A stretch of 64,000 nt of DNA from Anaerolineae bacterium (GTDB lineage: Bacteria; Chloroflexota; Anaerolineae; Aggregatilineales; Phototrophicaceae): NCBI GenBank assembly GCA_017303635.1, contig JAFLCG010000015.1, positions 1 through 64,000 of the forward strand, read 5' to 3'. The stretch's first letter is position 1. Each line of letters opens with the position of its first letter. The position numbers and the translations under genes are program-made. The notes below the pieces were generated by a model. The model was not told the DNA's origin, searched no databases, and was given only the letters and a program-made list of their open reading frames with translations. This document shows, one piece after another, positions 24,099-32,198 of the stretch.

Positions 24099-25012
24099 TG
24101 AACTGGGTCGTTGGTATTGATCTGGGCGGGACCAAAACCGCCATCGGTTTGATTAACCCGCAGGATCAGATCGTGGAACGCGTTCGTCTGCCGACGCTGG
24201 CCGAAGAAGGCCCAGCCAGCATCGTCGCCCGCATCGGGGACGTGGTCGATGGCTTCCGCACTCGCCTCCCTGCCGGTGAAGCCCTCACAGGGTTGGGCAT
24301 TTGTGCGCCGGGACCCATTGACCCTATCAACGGGATCATCGTCAACCCGACCAACCTGCCGAAGTTTTACAACACGCCCATGAGCCAACTCCTGGGAGAT
24401 CGCCTGGGTATCGCGATCAGACTGGAACACGATGCGAAAGCGGCGGCCCTGGGCGAGATGCACTTCGGCGCAGGGCGCGGTGTTTCGAGCCTGGTCTACA
24501 TCGTCATTGGGACCGGCGTGGGGGCTGCCATCATCCTCGATGGACAGATTATTCGAGGAGTCCGCAATTTTGCCGGGGAAATCGGTCACGCCACTTTAGA
24601 TCCCTACAACGGGGAACGCTGTGCCTGTGGTTCACTTGGCTGTGTTGAAACCTATATGAGCGGGCCCTGGCTGGAACGGCGCTACCATCGGCTCCGTCCG
24701 GAAAGCAGCGGTGTGACCGGCGAACAAATCGCCCATCTGGCGACCGAAGGCGACCCTGCCGCCGCACAGGTCATGAATGGTGCGGGGGAAGCGCTGGGAA
24801 TCGCAATCGCTACGCTGGCGATGGTGCTGGATATTGAGCTGTACATCATCGGTGGCAGCGTAGTGAAGGCGGGGGATGTCCTGCTGAACCCGGCGCGTCA
24901 AGCTGCACCGGCGCATTCCTTCATCACCGTTGGGCCCCGAATCCGTATTGAACCAGCAGCACTTGGCGATGATGGGCCCATTCTCGGTGGAGGGTGGCTG
25001 GCACGCCGTTGA
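24098..25012 (+). CDS. ROK family sugar kinase (glucokinase-like)
   Basis: A 304-residue ROK protein. The N-terminal phosphate loop is GIDLGGTKTAIG at about 5-16, the catalytic region includes EHDAKAAALGE with the catalytic Asp, and the ROK zinc motif CACGSLGCVETY supplies Cys ligands near 175-182 with the preceding His in EIGHATLD. The adenosine motif is GGGW near the end. There is no DNA-binding domain, so it is an enzyme, not an NagC-type regulator. It phosphorylates a hexose with ATP, probably the sugar imported or interconverted by the upstream cluster. The ATG overlaps the preceding TGA. Confidence 0.92.
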   Translation: MNWVVGIDLGGTKTAIGLINPQDQIVERVRLPTLAEEGPASIVARIGDVVDGFRTRLPAGEALTGLGICAPGPIDPINGIIVNPTNLPKFYNTPMSQLLGDRLGIAIRLEHDAKAAALGEMHFGAGRGVSSLVYIVIGTGVGAAIILDGQIIRGVRNFAGEIGHATLDPYNGERCACGSLGCVETYMSGPWLERRYHRLRPESSGVTGEQIAHLATEGDPAAAQVMNGAGEALGIAIATLAMVLDIELYIIGGSVVKAGDVLLNPARQAAPAHSFITVGPRIRIEPAALGDDGPILGGGWLARR

Positions 25013-25086
25013 TTTCACCAAATACACATGATATAGTCCGGTGCAAGGTAGCACGCGCTACAAACAATCGAAACAGTGCAGATGCA

Positions 25087-25187
25087 CTCATCGAGAGCCG
25101 CAGAGGGTAACGGCCCAATGAAGCGGCGGCAACCCCCGGAGCCCCGGGACGGTGCCAATTCCGTCAGAGCATTCTCTGGCAGATGAG
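25087..25187 (+). ncRNA. SAM-I (S-box) riboswitch
   Basis: A full SAM-I aptamer. P1 is CTCATC (25087) paired with GATGAG (25182-25187), followed by the hallmark TCGAGAGCCGCAGAGGG, the GGCCCAATGAAGC loop, CGGCAACC, and the GGTGCCAATTCCG segment that closes P3 and contributes to the core. Binding of S-adenosylmethionine would favour the terminator downstream (25217-25245) and switch metK off. Confidence 0.95.
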
Positions 25188-25216
25188 CGACAGGCAAATG
25201 CGTAGGCATGATGCTT

Positions 25217-25245
25217 AAGCGCCCCTCAACCAGAGTGGCGCTTTT
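25217..25245 (+). terminator. Expression-platform terminator of the SAM-I riboswitch
   Basis: AAGCGCC paired with GGCGCTT, with an inner CTC/GAG pair and an AACCA loop, followed by TTTT. It is 30 bases after the aptamer and ends 33 bases before the metK start. Confidence 0.85.
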
Positions 25246-25278
25246 CGTTGTCCACACTAAGGTAGGAGTGAACCGGCA

Positions 25279-26496
25279 GTGAGCAGCAATACGACCTTTA
25301 TGACCTCGCCCCGCTATTTCTTCACATCGGAATCGGTTTCCGAGGGGCATCCTGACAAGATGTGTGATCAGATTTCGGATGCCGTACTGGATGCCATCCT
25401 CGCCGGTGATCCGAATGCCCGCGTGGCTTGTGAATGTGCCACCACCACCGGCCTGGTCGTCGTCATCGGCGAAATCACCACCAATACCTATGTGGATATT
25501 GAAAAGCTGGTGCGCCAGACCGTTACCGACATCGGCTACACCCGTGGCAAGTATGGCTTTGATGCCGAAACCTGCGGTGTGATCGTCTCCATTAAGGAAC
25601 AATCCAGCGATATTGCCCAGGGTGTCGATCAAGCCTTGGAAGCGCGCGAAGGCCGCATGAGCGAAGCGGAAATCGCCGCCACCGGTGCAGGTGACCAGGG
25701 TATGATGATCGGCTTTGCCTGCGATGAAACACCGGAACTGATGCCCCTAACCATTTCGCTCTCACACAAACTCACTCGCAACCTGGCAAATGCCCGTAAG
25801 ACCGGCAGCATCCTGTGGCTGCGCCCGGATGCCAAGAGCCAGGTGACGGTTGAATACGCCTTCGGTAAACCCAAGCGGATTGATACCATCGTCATCTCCA
25901 CGCAGCACGCGCCGGAAGTCGATAATGACGAAATCCGCGCGACTCTCATCGAAAAGATCATCAAGCCGACTGTCCCGGCGGAACTGCTGGATGCTGAAAC
26001 CCGCATCTTCATCAACCCGACCGGTCGCTTTGTGACCGGCGGCCCACTGGGCGATGCCGGTCTGACCGGTCGCAAGATCATCGTCGATACCTACGGCGGG
26101 GTGGCCCGTCACGGCGGTGGCGCGTTCTCCGGCAAAGACCCGACAAAGGTTGACCGCAGCGCGGCTTATATGGCCCGTTACGTCGCCAAGAATGTGGTCG
26201 CAGCTGGCCTGGCCACCCGCTTTGAGGTTCAGGTCTCGTATGCCATCGGCGTCGCAGAACCGACCTCACTGGCAGTGGAAACCTTCGGCACCGGGGTGAT
26301 CTCCGATGAACAAATCGAGGCACTCATCCGCAAGCACTTTGATATGCGCCCGGCTGCCATCATCCGTGATCTCAATCTGCGCCGCCCAATCTATAAGCAG
26401 GTCGCCGCTTACGGTCACTTTGGGCGTCACGACCTCGATATTCCCTGGGAAAAGACCGATAAGGCCGCGATCCTGCGGGCCGAAGCCGGTCTGTAA
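25279..26496 (+). CDS. metK: S-adenosylmethionine synthetase MetK
   Basis: A 405-residue enzyme making S-adenosylmethionine from methionine and ATP. It has the N-terminal FFTSESVSEGHPDKMCDQISD with the metal-binding Asp, GAGDQGMMIGFACDET at about 131-146, the GGGAFSGKDPTKVDRS phosphate loop near 275-290 and the C-terminal YGHFGR and WEK motifs. The GTG at 25279 is 12 bases after AGGAG; an internal ATG at residue 8 is possible. The length matches the bacterial family. It is controlled by the SAM-I riboswitch directly upstream, a simple end-product feedback. Confidence 0.97.
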   Translation: MSSNTTFMTSPRYFFTSESVSEGHPDKMCDQISDAVLDAILAGDPNARVACECATTTGLVVVIGEITTNTYVDIEKLVRQTVTDIGYTRGKYGFDAETCGVIVSIKEQSSDIAQGVDQALEAREGRMSEAEIAATGAGDQGMMIGFACDETPELMPLTISLSHKLTRNLANARKTGSILWLRPDAKSQVTVEYAFGKPKRIDTIVISTQHAPEVDNDEIRATLIEKIIKPTVPAELLDAETRIFINPTGRFVTGGPLGDAGLTGRKIIVDTYGGVARHGGGAFSGKDPTKVDRSAAYMARYVAKNVVAAGLATRFEVQVSYAIGVAEPTSLAVETFGTGVISDEQIEALIRKHFDMRPAAIIRDLNLRRPIYKQVAAYGHFGRHDLDIPWEKTDKAAILRAEAGL

Positions 26497-26548
26497 CCCT
26501 CACCCCCAGCCCCTCTCCCATTGCCGCAGACGGCAGGGAGAGGGGAGT
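26497..26548. repeat. Dispersed CCCTCACCCC-type palindromic repeat, copy 3
   Basis: CCCTCACCCCCAGCCCCTCT...GCCGCAGACGGC...AGGGAGAGGGGAG. It begins right after the metK stop codon and has the same arms as the repeats at 2067 and 11239. Confidence 0.75.
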
Positions 26549-26613
26549 CAGAAATGGCGCACGACTGTGTGCGCCTCTACATCTCCCACTGAGTTTATCC
26601 CCGGAGGTGCACC

Positions 26614-27438
26614 ATGCCCTGCCTCATCCGTCGTCTGACTACTTCAGGTCTGCATCCTGTCGATTACAGCGCCTCCTCACTCGCAGATGCCGTCCAGTAT
26701 GAGCCGCAGGACGGCGTCTACACCGTCACCAATACCTACGAAGTGACCAAGCTCCTCAAGTTCAGTGCACATCTTGATCGACTGGAGGACTCGGCGCGGC
26801 GTGAAGGCATCACGCTGGTGCTTGACCGGGCAACACTCCGAGCAGCTCTGCGCTCCATGATTCTGGAAGCCAGTTGGGGCGACTCCCGCTTCCGGGTGAC
26901 AGTGCCTAAAGCCATGCCTGACCAACTGATCCTGTCGGTCGAGCCATTTCATCCGCCGCCCCCGGAGGCCTATGCCAACGGCGTTCGCTGCATAACCCTG
27001 CCCGATAGTGCCCGCACCAATGCAGCCGCCAAGACCACGGGCTGGATGCACAACCGCACAGCCTGGCCGCTGCCAGAAGGAATCTATGAGGGTCTGTTAC
27101 TCAACCACGAGGGATATGTACTGGAAGGCAGCAGCAGCAATTTCTATGCCGTATTGAATGGAGAATTGCGGACTGCAGGCGAAGGGGTGCTGCCGGGTAT
27201 CGCCCAGCAAATCGTCTTTGAAACCGCCCCGGCAGTCATCTCCCTGCGACGAGACGCCATCCACAAACGTGAGCTACCCCAGGTGAGTGAAGCCTTCATC
27301 ACCAGCAGCAGCCGCGGGATCGTCCCAGTCGTCGAAATTGATGGGGCAAGTATCGGCACAGGCGTTCCAGGCTCGATCACACTTGCTTTGCGCGAACGCT
27401 ATGCTGGGTGGTTAGCGACTCATCTCGAAGAACTCTAG
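26614..27438 (+). CDS. Class IV aminotransferase (fold-type IV PLP enzyme)
   Basis: A 274-residue PLP enzyme of the branched-chain/D-amino-acid/aminodeoxychorismate lyase superfamily. The catalytic Lys lies in NAAAKTTGWMHNR near residue 136, the PLP-ring Glu in GYVLEGSSSNFY near 172, and the phosphate-binding turn in VLPGIAQQIVFE near 197. The N-terminal domain has the usual HLDRLEDSAR. The substrate cannot be fixed: the small size and SSSN motif fit IlvE-like and Dat-like members equally. GGAGG precedes the ATG. It converges with a methyltransferase gene, with only three bases between stops. Confidence 0.85.
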   Translation: MPCLIRRLTTSGLHPVDYSASSLADAVQYEPQDGVYTVTNTYEVTKLLKFSAHLDRLEDSARREGITLVLDRATLRAALRSMILEASWGDSRFRVTVPKAMPDQLILSVEPFHPPPPEAYANGVRCITLPDSARTNAAAKTTGWMHNRTAWPLPEGIYEGLLLNHEGYVLEGSSSNFYAVLNGELRTAGEGVLPGIAQQIVFETAPAVISLRRDAIHKRELPQVSEAFITSSSRGIVPVVEIDGASIGTGVPGSITLALRERYAGWLATHLEEL

Positions 27439-27441
27439 GTA

Positions 27442-28341
27442 CTACTCATCCAGTGGAGCCTTAAAGTCATAGATGCCTTCGCGGATCGCCCAGCGAGTCC
27501 CGGTACGGGGGCAGCGCAGCACGTCACCCTCACGCACCAGTTCATCACCGTTTTCCGGCGAGACAAATAGATTCTCGGTGGTCAGATTGTTGCTGGAGAC
27601 TCCGGTTGCCACATTGCGGGTGAATACACTGGGCGTATAATGCAGCCCGGTCATTTGCAGTAGCCCATCCAGGTTCGCCAGCACATCGGTTGAAACGCGG
27701 CTCTTGATCGCATCGATGCGGAAGAAAGAAACTGGAATACTGCGCTTCATCTGGAAACCGGCGTTTTGCAGCGCCCCCCGCATATAGACCGGATGATAAT
27801 CAAAATTCAGTTCAACGAACTCCACCGGTTCCAGGGTATGCGGATTCCATTCCTGCTTGCCCATCGCATATCGAATCAGGGCTTTAGCATGGCGCTTATT
27901 GGCATATTCCAGCACAAACACCCCGTTTGTGACCAGGGCCTTCCGCACCTGCCCCAATGCCCGCGGCACATCAGACATGTGATGAATAACACGGATCATG
28001 GTCGCCGCATCGAAGGTACCGGGCCGGAACGGGAGATGATAAGCATCTGCCGCAACATAAATATACTTACCCGACGTCCCGTACATCTCCTGAGCGTACC
28101 GGAGCTGGGAAAACGAGTAATCGACCAGTACCACCTGGTCAAAAGCCTCATATTCGCCAGTTAGACGACCAAAACCGGCGCCGATTTCCAGCAGACGCTT
28201 TCCCTTTTCAGGAAGCAACTTTCGCAAGGCAATACGTTCGACCCGGTCTTCATAATCCCGGCCTTTGCCTTCCCAGAATTCGGTGCGGTACTGAGAGCCT
28301 TCGTAGTCACAAATGCGGGGGCGGTCATCCGGGGTCGGCAT
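27442..28341 (-). CDS. SAM-dependent methyltransferase with Trm112-like tail
   Basis: A 299-residue class I methyltransferase. The SAM-binding motif LLEIGAGFGRLTGEY lies at about 50-64, motif II VVLVDYSFSQL near 70, and the motif IV region AATMIRVIHHM near 111 with the paired His common in small-molecule methyltransferases. From about 255 a short Trm112-like tail (LFVSPENGDELV, then CPRTGTRWAIREGIYDF) is present with most of its zinc cysteines lost. The acceptor is unknown. GAGGA precedes the ATG. Confidence 0.85.
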   Translation of the reverse strand: MPTPDDRPRICDYEGSQYRTEFWEGKGRDYEDRVERIALRKLLPEKGKRLLEIGAGFGRLTGEYEAFDQVVLVDYSFSQLRYAQEMYGTSGKYIYVAADAYHLPFRPGTFDAATMIRVIHHMSDVPRALGQVRKALVTNGVFVLEYANKRHAKALIRYAMGKQEWNPHTLEPVEFVELNFDYHPVYMRGALQNAGFQMKRSIPVSFFRIDAIKSRVSTDVLANLDGLLQMTGLHYTPSVFTRNVATGVSSNNLTTENLFVSPENGDELVREGDVLRCPRTGTRWAIREGIYDFKAPLDE

Positions 28342-28461
28342 ATATGTCCTCTATAACACTCAAACCACAAAGCTAATTATAGCAAACTCCTCTCAAGGAG
28401 CCTGAACTCTATACGCAACATATCGAGTAAGCATTGCAGAAGAATAACAAACTGAGGGATC

Positions 28462-28489
28462 GAGGGCACACAACTTATTGTGTGCCCTC
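28462..28489. terminator. Palindrome after the membrane protein gene
   Basis: A 12-pair stem GAGGGCACACAA/TTGTGTGCCCTC with a CTTA loop, 18 bases downstream of nothing on the plus strand and upstream of the minus-strand gene end at 28508. It lacks a T run, so termination is possible but not certain. Confidence 0.55.
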
Positions 28490-28507
28490 ATAGCAATTCA
28501 AGGCGAA

Positions 28508-29572
28508 TTACGGAGGCGCAGGAGTAATGATGCCCAGGTCCACCGGCTGCTGTTGCTGCCCATCCGGCGGTGGCACCTGCCCGTCCGGACTGGTTCCATC
28601 CGTGACAGGTGGGGGTGCGTCCGCCGGCACTTCGCCACGCGCCTGGTCAACCGGTGTATACATTGTCTGACCATAAGTGCCGTTATAGGACTCGGGTGGC
28701 AGACCTGCCGCTGCCGCAGCTTGCTGCGCCTGGGCATTAACCTGTGCCGGGGTCAGACCATTGGCATAAAGCTGGGGTCGGAGTTGCGAATCCAGCCCCG
28801 GAATCCCTCCCAGCGGCACAATACCCGTAAATTGAGGCACGTTTGCCTGCGGGAAACTCATCTGGCTAAAGGGGTAATTCAGCCCTGCCGTCTGTGAGAA
28901 GCCCGGCCACGGGTTGAGTGTGTAGGGGGTATCCGCCAGCAGATTCGGCAGGTTCCCACTAAAGATATTTCCAGCAAACTGCCCGGCCTGATTAAAATCA
29001 CTGGGCAGATTTCCCAGCACCCGCGTCAGCGGATTAAAGAGCAGTTCAAGGTTATTCACTGGATCAGCCAATTGTGTCTGGTTCAGTGGAATGACCGCGC
29101 GGACGTCCATGGTCACGCCCATCGGCTGATTATTGAGCTGCAAATCCTGCTGAACAGGCACATTCAGATCGAGCGCCACAGGCAAGATCAGATCCCGCGG
29201 CAGCGAGAGCGATACCGTCGCATTATTAAGGATGATCGGTCCGGTGATGTCCGCCAGTACCGTGATCGGCACATCTTCCGTCAGGCGAACCAGGGTATTT
29301 TGCTGCAAAGGGATATTGAGCGTGACCGGAATTGCCCCGTTCAGAGTGGCTTCCTGATCAACCGGAATCGTCCAGTCGATGGTCGAATCTCGTAAGCCGA
29401 CGAAGCTGCTGTGCAGACCATTGACCAGCGGCGTCGCGATGTTGTTTTTGATGTCAAAAATCAGCAGGACCAGCCCCAGCAGTACCACTACCAGGATGAT
29501 ATTGACGATGAACGAGAAGATCACCATGAATCGCCAAAAGCCCCGACCCAATCCGCCCATGAATCGCCGCAT
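28508..29572 (-). CDS. Single-pass membrane protein with Pro/Gln-rich tail
   Basis: A 354-residue protein with a basic N-terminus, one membrane helix at about 15-42 (FMVIFSFIVNIILVVVLLGL and on) and a long outside region. Residues 65-190 repeat strands of the type IPVTLNIPLQQNTLVRL and ILPVALDLNVPVQQDL, suggesting a beta-sandwich or beta-helix made of similar units. The tail from about 300 is rich in Pro, Gln and Asp and is probably disordered. No catalytic motif is seen. Similar proteins are common as unnamed envelope proteins; function unknown. Confidence 0.7.
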   Translation of the reverse strand: MRRFMGGLGRGFWRFMVIFSFIVNIILVVVLLGLVLLIFDIKNNIATPLVNGLHSSFVGLRDSTIDWTIPVDQEATLNGAIPVTLNIPLQQNTLVRLTEDVPITVLADITGPIILNNATVSLSLPRDLILPVALDLNVPVQQDLQLNNQPMGVTMDVRAVIPLNQTQLADPVNNLELLFNPLTRVLGNLPSDFNQAGQFAGNIFSGNLPNLLADTPYTLNPWPGFSQTAGLNYPFSQMSFPQANVPQFTGIVPLGGIPGLDSQLRPQLYANGLTPAQVNAQAQQAAAAAGLPPESYNGTYGQTMYTPVDQARGEVPADAPPPVTDGTSPDGQVPPPDGQQQQPVDLGIITPAPP

Positions 29573-29587
29573 GGTTCACCCCTCGCG

Positions 29588-29642
29588 GTAGGGGCATCCT
29601 GTAGAATGCCCGTCTAAATGGTAGGGACGAGGCACACCTCGT
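29588..29642. repeat. Two small intergenic palindromes
   Basis: GGGCAT...ATGCCC (with preceding GTAGGG) and GGGACGAGG-caca-CCTCGTCC lie in tandem before the exopolysaccharide operon, in the gene-free stretch upstream of 29809. Confidence 0.6.
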
Positions 29643-29744
29643 CCAACAAGTACATGAACAACTGCCAGCCATCAATTAATGACTTCAGTGTACACGGCTT
29701 TCACAGGGTGAACAAATGATTTTCTAACCAGCCCAAAGCCGATC

Positions 29745-29772
29745 TTCTGGTAACGATTGAGGATGGTACAAT
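29745..29772 (+). promoter_or_regulatory. Likely promoter of the exopolysaccharide operon
   Basis: Extended -10 TGGTACAAT (TACAAT at 29767-29772) with a weak -35 TTCTGG sixteen bases upstream. It lies 36 bases before the Wzz-like start codon, and is the only good -10 in this gap. Confidence 0.5.
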
Positions 29773-29808
29773 ACGCTTGTTTGACCCGTAGATTGCCGGG
29801 AGATGTGA

Positions 29809-30465
29809 ATGCTCTTACTCGATTACGGTCGGATTTTGCTGCGGCGCGGCTGGGTGATTCTGCTGCTGGCGGTCTTGGCTGCCGGGAGCGCCTACCTGAT
29901 TAGCACGCGTATCACCCCGGTCTACCGCTCGATCCAGCGTGTTCTGATCGAACCCGCCCGCACCGACTTTGGCCTGACGCAATCCGCCCAACAGTTACTG
30001 AACTTTTACAGCGCCTATCTGCGTTCAACCCTGCGTGCTGCCGCTGTAATCGACAAACTCCGCTTGGATATGACTCCCAGCGACCTGCTGCCCAAAGTGG
30101 AAGTCAGCCCGGATCGGCTCAGCCTGCAAATCACCATCTCGGTTGATCTACCGGATGGAGAGCTGGCTAACCAGGTCGCCCGGGCATTCGGTGAGGAACT
30201 CGTCCTTTATCGCAACCAACGCAACCAGCAGAACCGGCGTGAAGATCAGGTTTTCGCCAGCCTGCAGGATAATCCGACTTACGGATTGCTCCAACCGCGC
30301 CCGACCATCAACGCCCTGGCGGGTGGTTTGCTGGGGGTTCTGGTCGGTGTTGTCATTGTTTTTGTATTGGAATTCCTGGAAAACAGCGTCGTCCGCCGCC
30401 GGAGCGACCTGGAACGCCAGCTTGAAATGCCTGTGCTGGCAACCATACCCGAGTCGAAAGGATGA
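29809..30465 (+). CDS. Polysaccharide co-polymerase, Wzz/YveK type
   Basis: A 218-residue chain-length determinant. It has an N-terminal membrane helix at about 14-33 (WVILLLAVLAAGSAYL), an extracytoplasmic region with the coiled part of the Wzz fold, and a second helix at about 172-194 (AGGLLGVLVGVVIVFVLEFL) preceded by the proline-rich PRPTINALAG. This is the Gram-positive-style split arrangement with the kinase encoded separately just downstream. It would regulate polymer length and export of an exopolysaccharide. The stop overlaps the next start (ATGA). Confidence 0.85.
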   Translation: MLLLDYGRILLRRGWVILLLAVLAAGSAYLISTRITPVYRSIQRVLIEPARTDFGLTQSAQQLLNFYSAYLRSTLRAAAVIDKLRLDMTPSDLLPKVEVSPDRLSLQITISVDLPDGELANQVARAFGEELVLYRNQRNQQNRREDQVFASLQDNPTYGLLQPRPTINALAGGLLGVLVGVVIVFVLEFLENSVVRRRSDLERQLEMPVLATIPESKG

Positions 30466-31127
30466 CGATGGCAACCCCGAACCTGACCCTGTTCAGCGAT
30501 CCGCGTTCGGCGGCGGCAGAAGCCTACCGCACCTTGCGGACCAACCTGATTTACAGCAGTGCCGCTAACCCCATTCACACCCTGCTGGTGACCGCAGCCG
30601 CAGGAGCCGATGGTAAAAGCGACCTGATCGCCAATCTGGCGCTGGCTTTTGCCCAGGGTGGTCACAGCACCATCCTGGTCGATGCCGATCTACGAAAGCC
30701 CAGCCAACACGAGCTATGGGGCATCCCGTCTGAACGCGGTCTGACCAGCATGATGCTGGACGACGTAGCCATGTCTAATCCGCCGTTGATTGCAACAAAT
30801 GTGGATAAACTGCAGATCCTGCCTGCCGGGCCGCTGCCACCCAATCCCGCTGACCTGCTCAGCAGCCAGCGCATGGATAGTATTATCGGCGTGCTAAAAG
30901 CGCGGGCTTCCTTCGTCCTGTTCGATGTCGCGCCGGTTCTGGCGGCCTCGGATGCGGCGGCACTCGGTACCAAGGTCGATGCAGCCTTACTGGTGGTACG
31001 CGCAGGCACTTCCCAGCGAACCCACGTCAGCCGGGCCAAGGAATCGCTGGAACGAGTCCATGTGCGCTTGCTCGGGGCAGTCCTCAGTAATGCCCCTCGT
31101 GAGAGTGACTCGGTACGCTACGGGTGA
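30462..31127 (+). CDS. CpsD/CapB-like tyrosine kinase family ATPase (variant P-loop)
   Basis: A 221-residue bacterial tyrosine kinase-like ATPase, partner of the Wzz-like protein. The Walker A' VDADLRKP at about 67-74 and the RTLRTNL entry motif are conserved. Walker A is GADGKSD in place of the usual GxGKS-T: the magnesium-contacting Thr is replaced by Asp. The Tyr cluster expected at the C-terminus is reduced to one Tyr (near the end, RYG). It may therefore be a weak or regulatory ATPase. The FRG gene follows immediately. Confidence 0.8.
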   Translation: MTMATPNLTLFSDPRSAAAEAYRTLRTNLIYSSAANPIHTLLVTAAAGADGKSDLIANLALAFAQGGHSTILVDADLRKPSQHELWGIPSERGLTSMMLDDVAMSNPPLIATNVDKLQILPAGPLPPNPADLLSSQRMDSIIGVLKARASFVLFDVAPVLAASDAAALGTKVDAALLVVRAGTSQRTHVSRAKESLERVHVRLLGAVLSNAPRESDSVRYG

Positions 31128-31132
31128 TACCC

Positions 31133-31939
31133 ATGCAGACTCCCAATGATGTCGTCGTTGAAAGCTGGGAACTCTTCAACCGCGAGGTGTTCGCAGCCGA
31201 ACCCGACCAGATCGGTCGCTATCGCTCGCCCTTCGTCTTTCGGGGAATGCCCAGCGCCGACTACGACCTCAAAACCAGCCTGATGCGCCTGGGTCATCCC
31301 GATGATCTGACTCGCACGCTGGAGCCGGTCATTCTGCGGGCATATCAGAAATATGCCGCGCGGGATGCCAGCCCTGGCGACTCGATTTGGAATTGGCTTG
31401 CGCTGGCGCAGCATCATGAACTACCCACCCGCCTGTTGGATTGGAGCGCATCCCCCTACGCCGCGCTGCATTTCGCCACTGAAGACCTGAATAAATACCA
31501 TCTTGATGGGGTCGTCTGGCTAGCTGATGTAGCCCTTATCCGCGATCGTTATCTGCCCGAGCCGCTGCACAATCGGCTGGAACAGGAATATGCTGCGCTG
31601 TTCAGCGTGGCGATGCTCGACCGGGTCGCCCCCACCCTGGGTCAATTGGAAGCCTACAGCGCCGATGAACCGTTTGTCCTGTTCTTCGAGCCGCCGTCCT
31701 TGGATGAGCGCATCGTCAACCAGTTTGCGCTCTTTTCGGTCATGTCCTCGCCGACAGTACCGCTAGACACGTGGCTAGTCACCCGACCCGACGCCTATCG
31801 ACGCCTGATTATCCCGGCAGAACTGAAATGGGAATTCCGGGACAAACTCGACCAGATCAACATCACCGAGCGTGTCATTTATCCGGGGCTGGATGGCCTC
31901 AGCCGCTGGTTAAAGCGCTACTACAGCCCAAAACGCTAA
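31133..31939 (+). CDS. FRG-domain protein
   Basis: A 268-residue protein built around an FRG domain: FVFRGMPSADYDLKTSLMR at about 35-53, a helical stretch, and the signature WLALAQHHELPTRLLDW followed by SPYAALHFA near 90-116. The FRG name comes from the Phe-Arg-Gly motif. The biochemical role is unsettled; FRG proteins appear in many defence-associated and nucleic-acid-related settings. Here it lies inside an exopolysaccharide operon, between the CpsD-like ATPase and a small membrane protein, with overlapping or near-overlapping junctions, so it is expressed with them. No second domain is visible. Confidence 0.85.
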   Translation: MQTPNDVVVESWELFNREVFAAEPDQIGRYRSPFVFRGMPSADYDLKTSLMRLGHPDDLTRTLEPVILRAYQKYAARDASPGDSIWNWLALAQHHELPTRLLDWSASPYAALHFATEDLNKYHLDGVVWLADVALIRDRYLPEPLHNRLEQEYAALFSVAMLDRVAPTLGQLEAYSADEPFVLFFEPPSLDERIVNQFALFSVMSSPTVPLDTWLVTRPDAYRRLIIPAELKWEFRDKLDQINITERVIYPGLDGLSRWLKRYYSPKR

Positions 31940-32133
31940 TGCCTGATCGCCCTCCACTCCAACAGGATCCGGCTTCTATCGACGCCTGGCACAAGCTCCA
32001 CCAGGGTGCGCCCTCATCAAAAGCCCTGCCGCCAGTTGCCGGTGGGAGCGTCCGGTTGAAGCCATTTCTGGTCATCACACTGATCTTCGGCATTATCCTT
32101 ATGGTTATGTTGCTGCAAGGCCGCTTATCGTAG
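31939..32133 (+). CDS. Small single-pass membrane protein
   Basis: A 64-residue protein starting at ATG 31939, which overlaps the FRG stop (TAATG). A hydrophilic N-terminus with a Pro/Asp region (residues 1-40) leads to one strong membrane helix at about 43-60 (FLVITLIFGIILMVMLL) and a short basic end. It is translationally coupled to the FRG gene. No family is recognised; a membrane anchor or regulator of the polysaccharide machinery is only a guess. Confidence 0.7.
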   Translation: MPDRPPLQQDPASIDAWHKLHQGAPSSKALPPVAGGSVRLKPFLVITLIFGIILMVMLLQGRLS

Positions 32134-32198
32134 TAATAGAACGTTTGCGGGCGTCAACCCGCACCAGACCACAGGTAAAGACGAGGTGTGAGCAGGCT

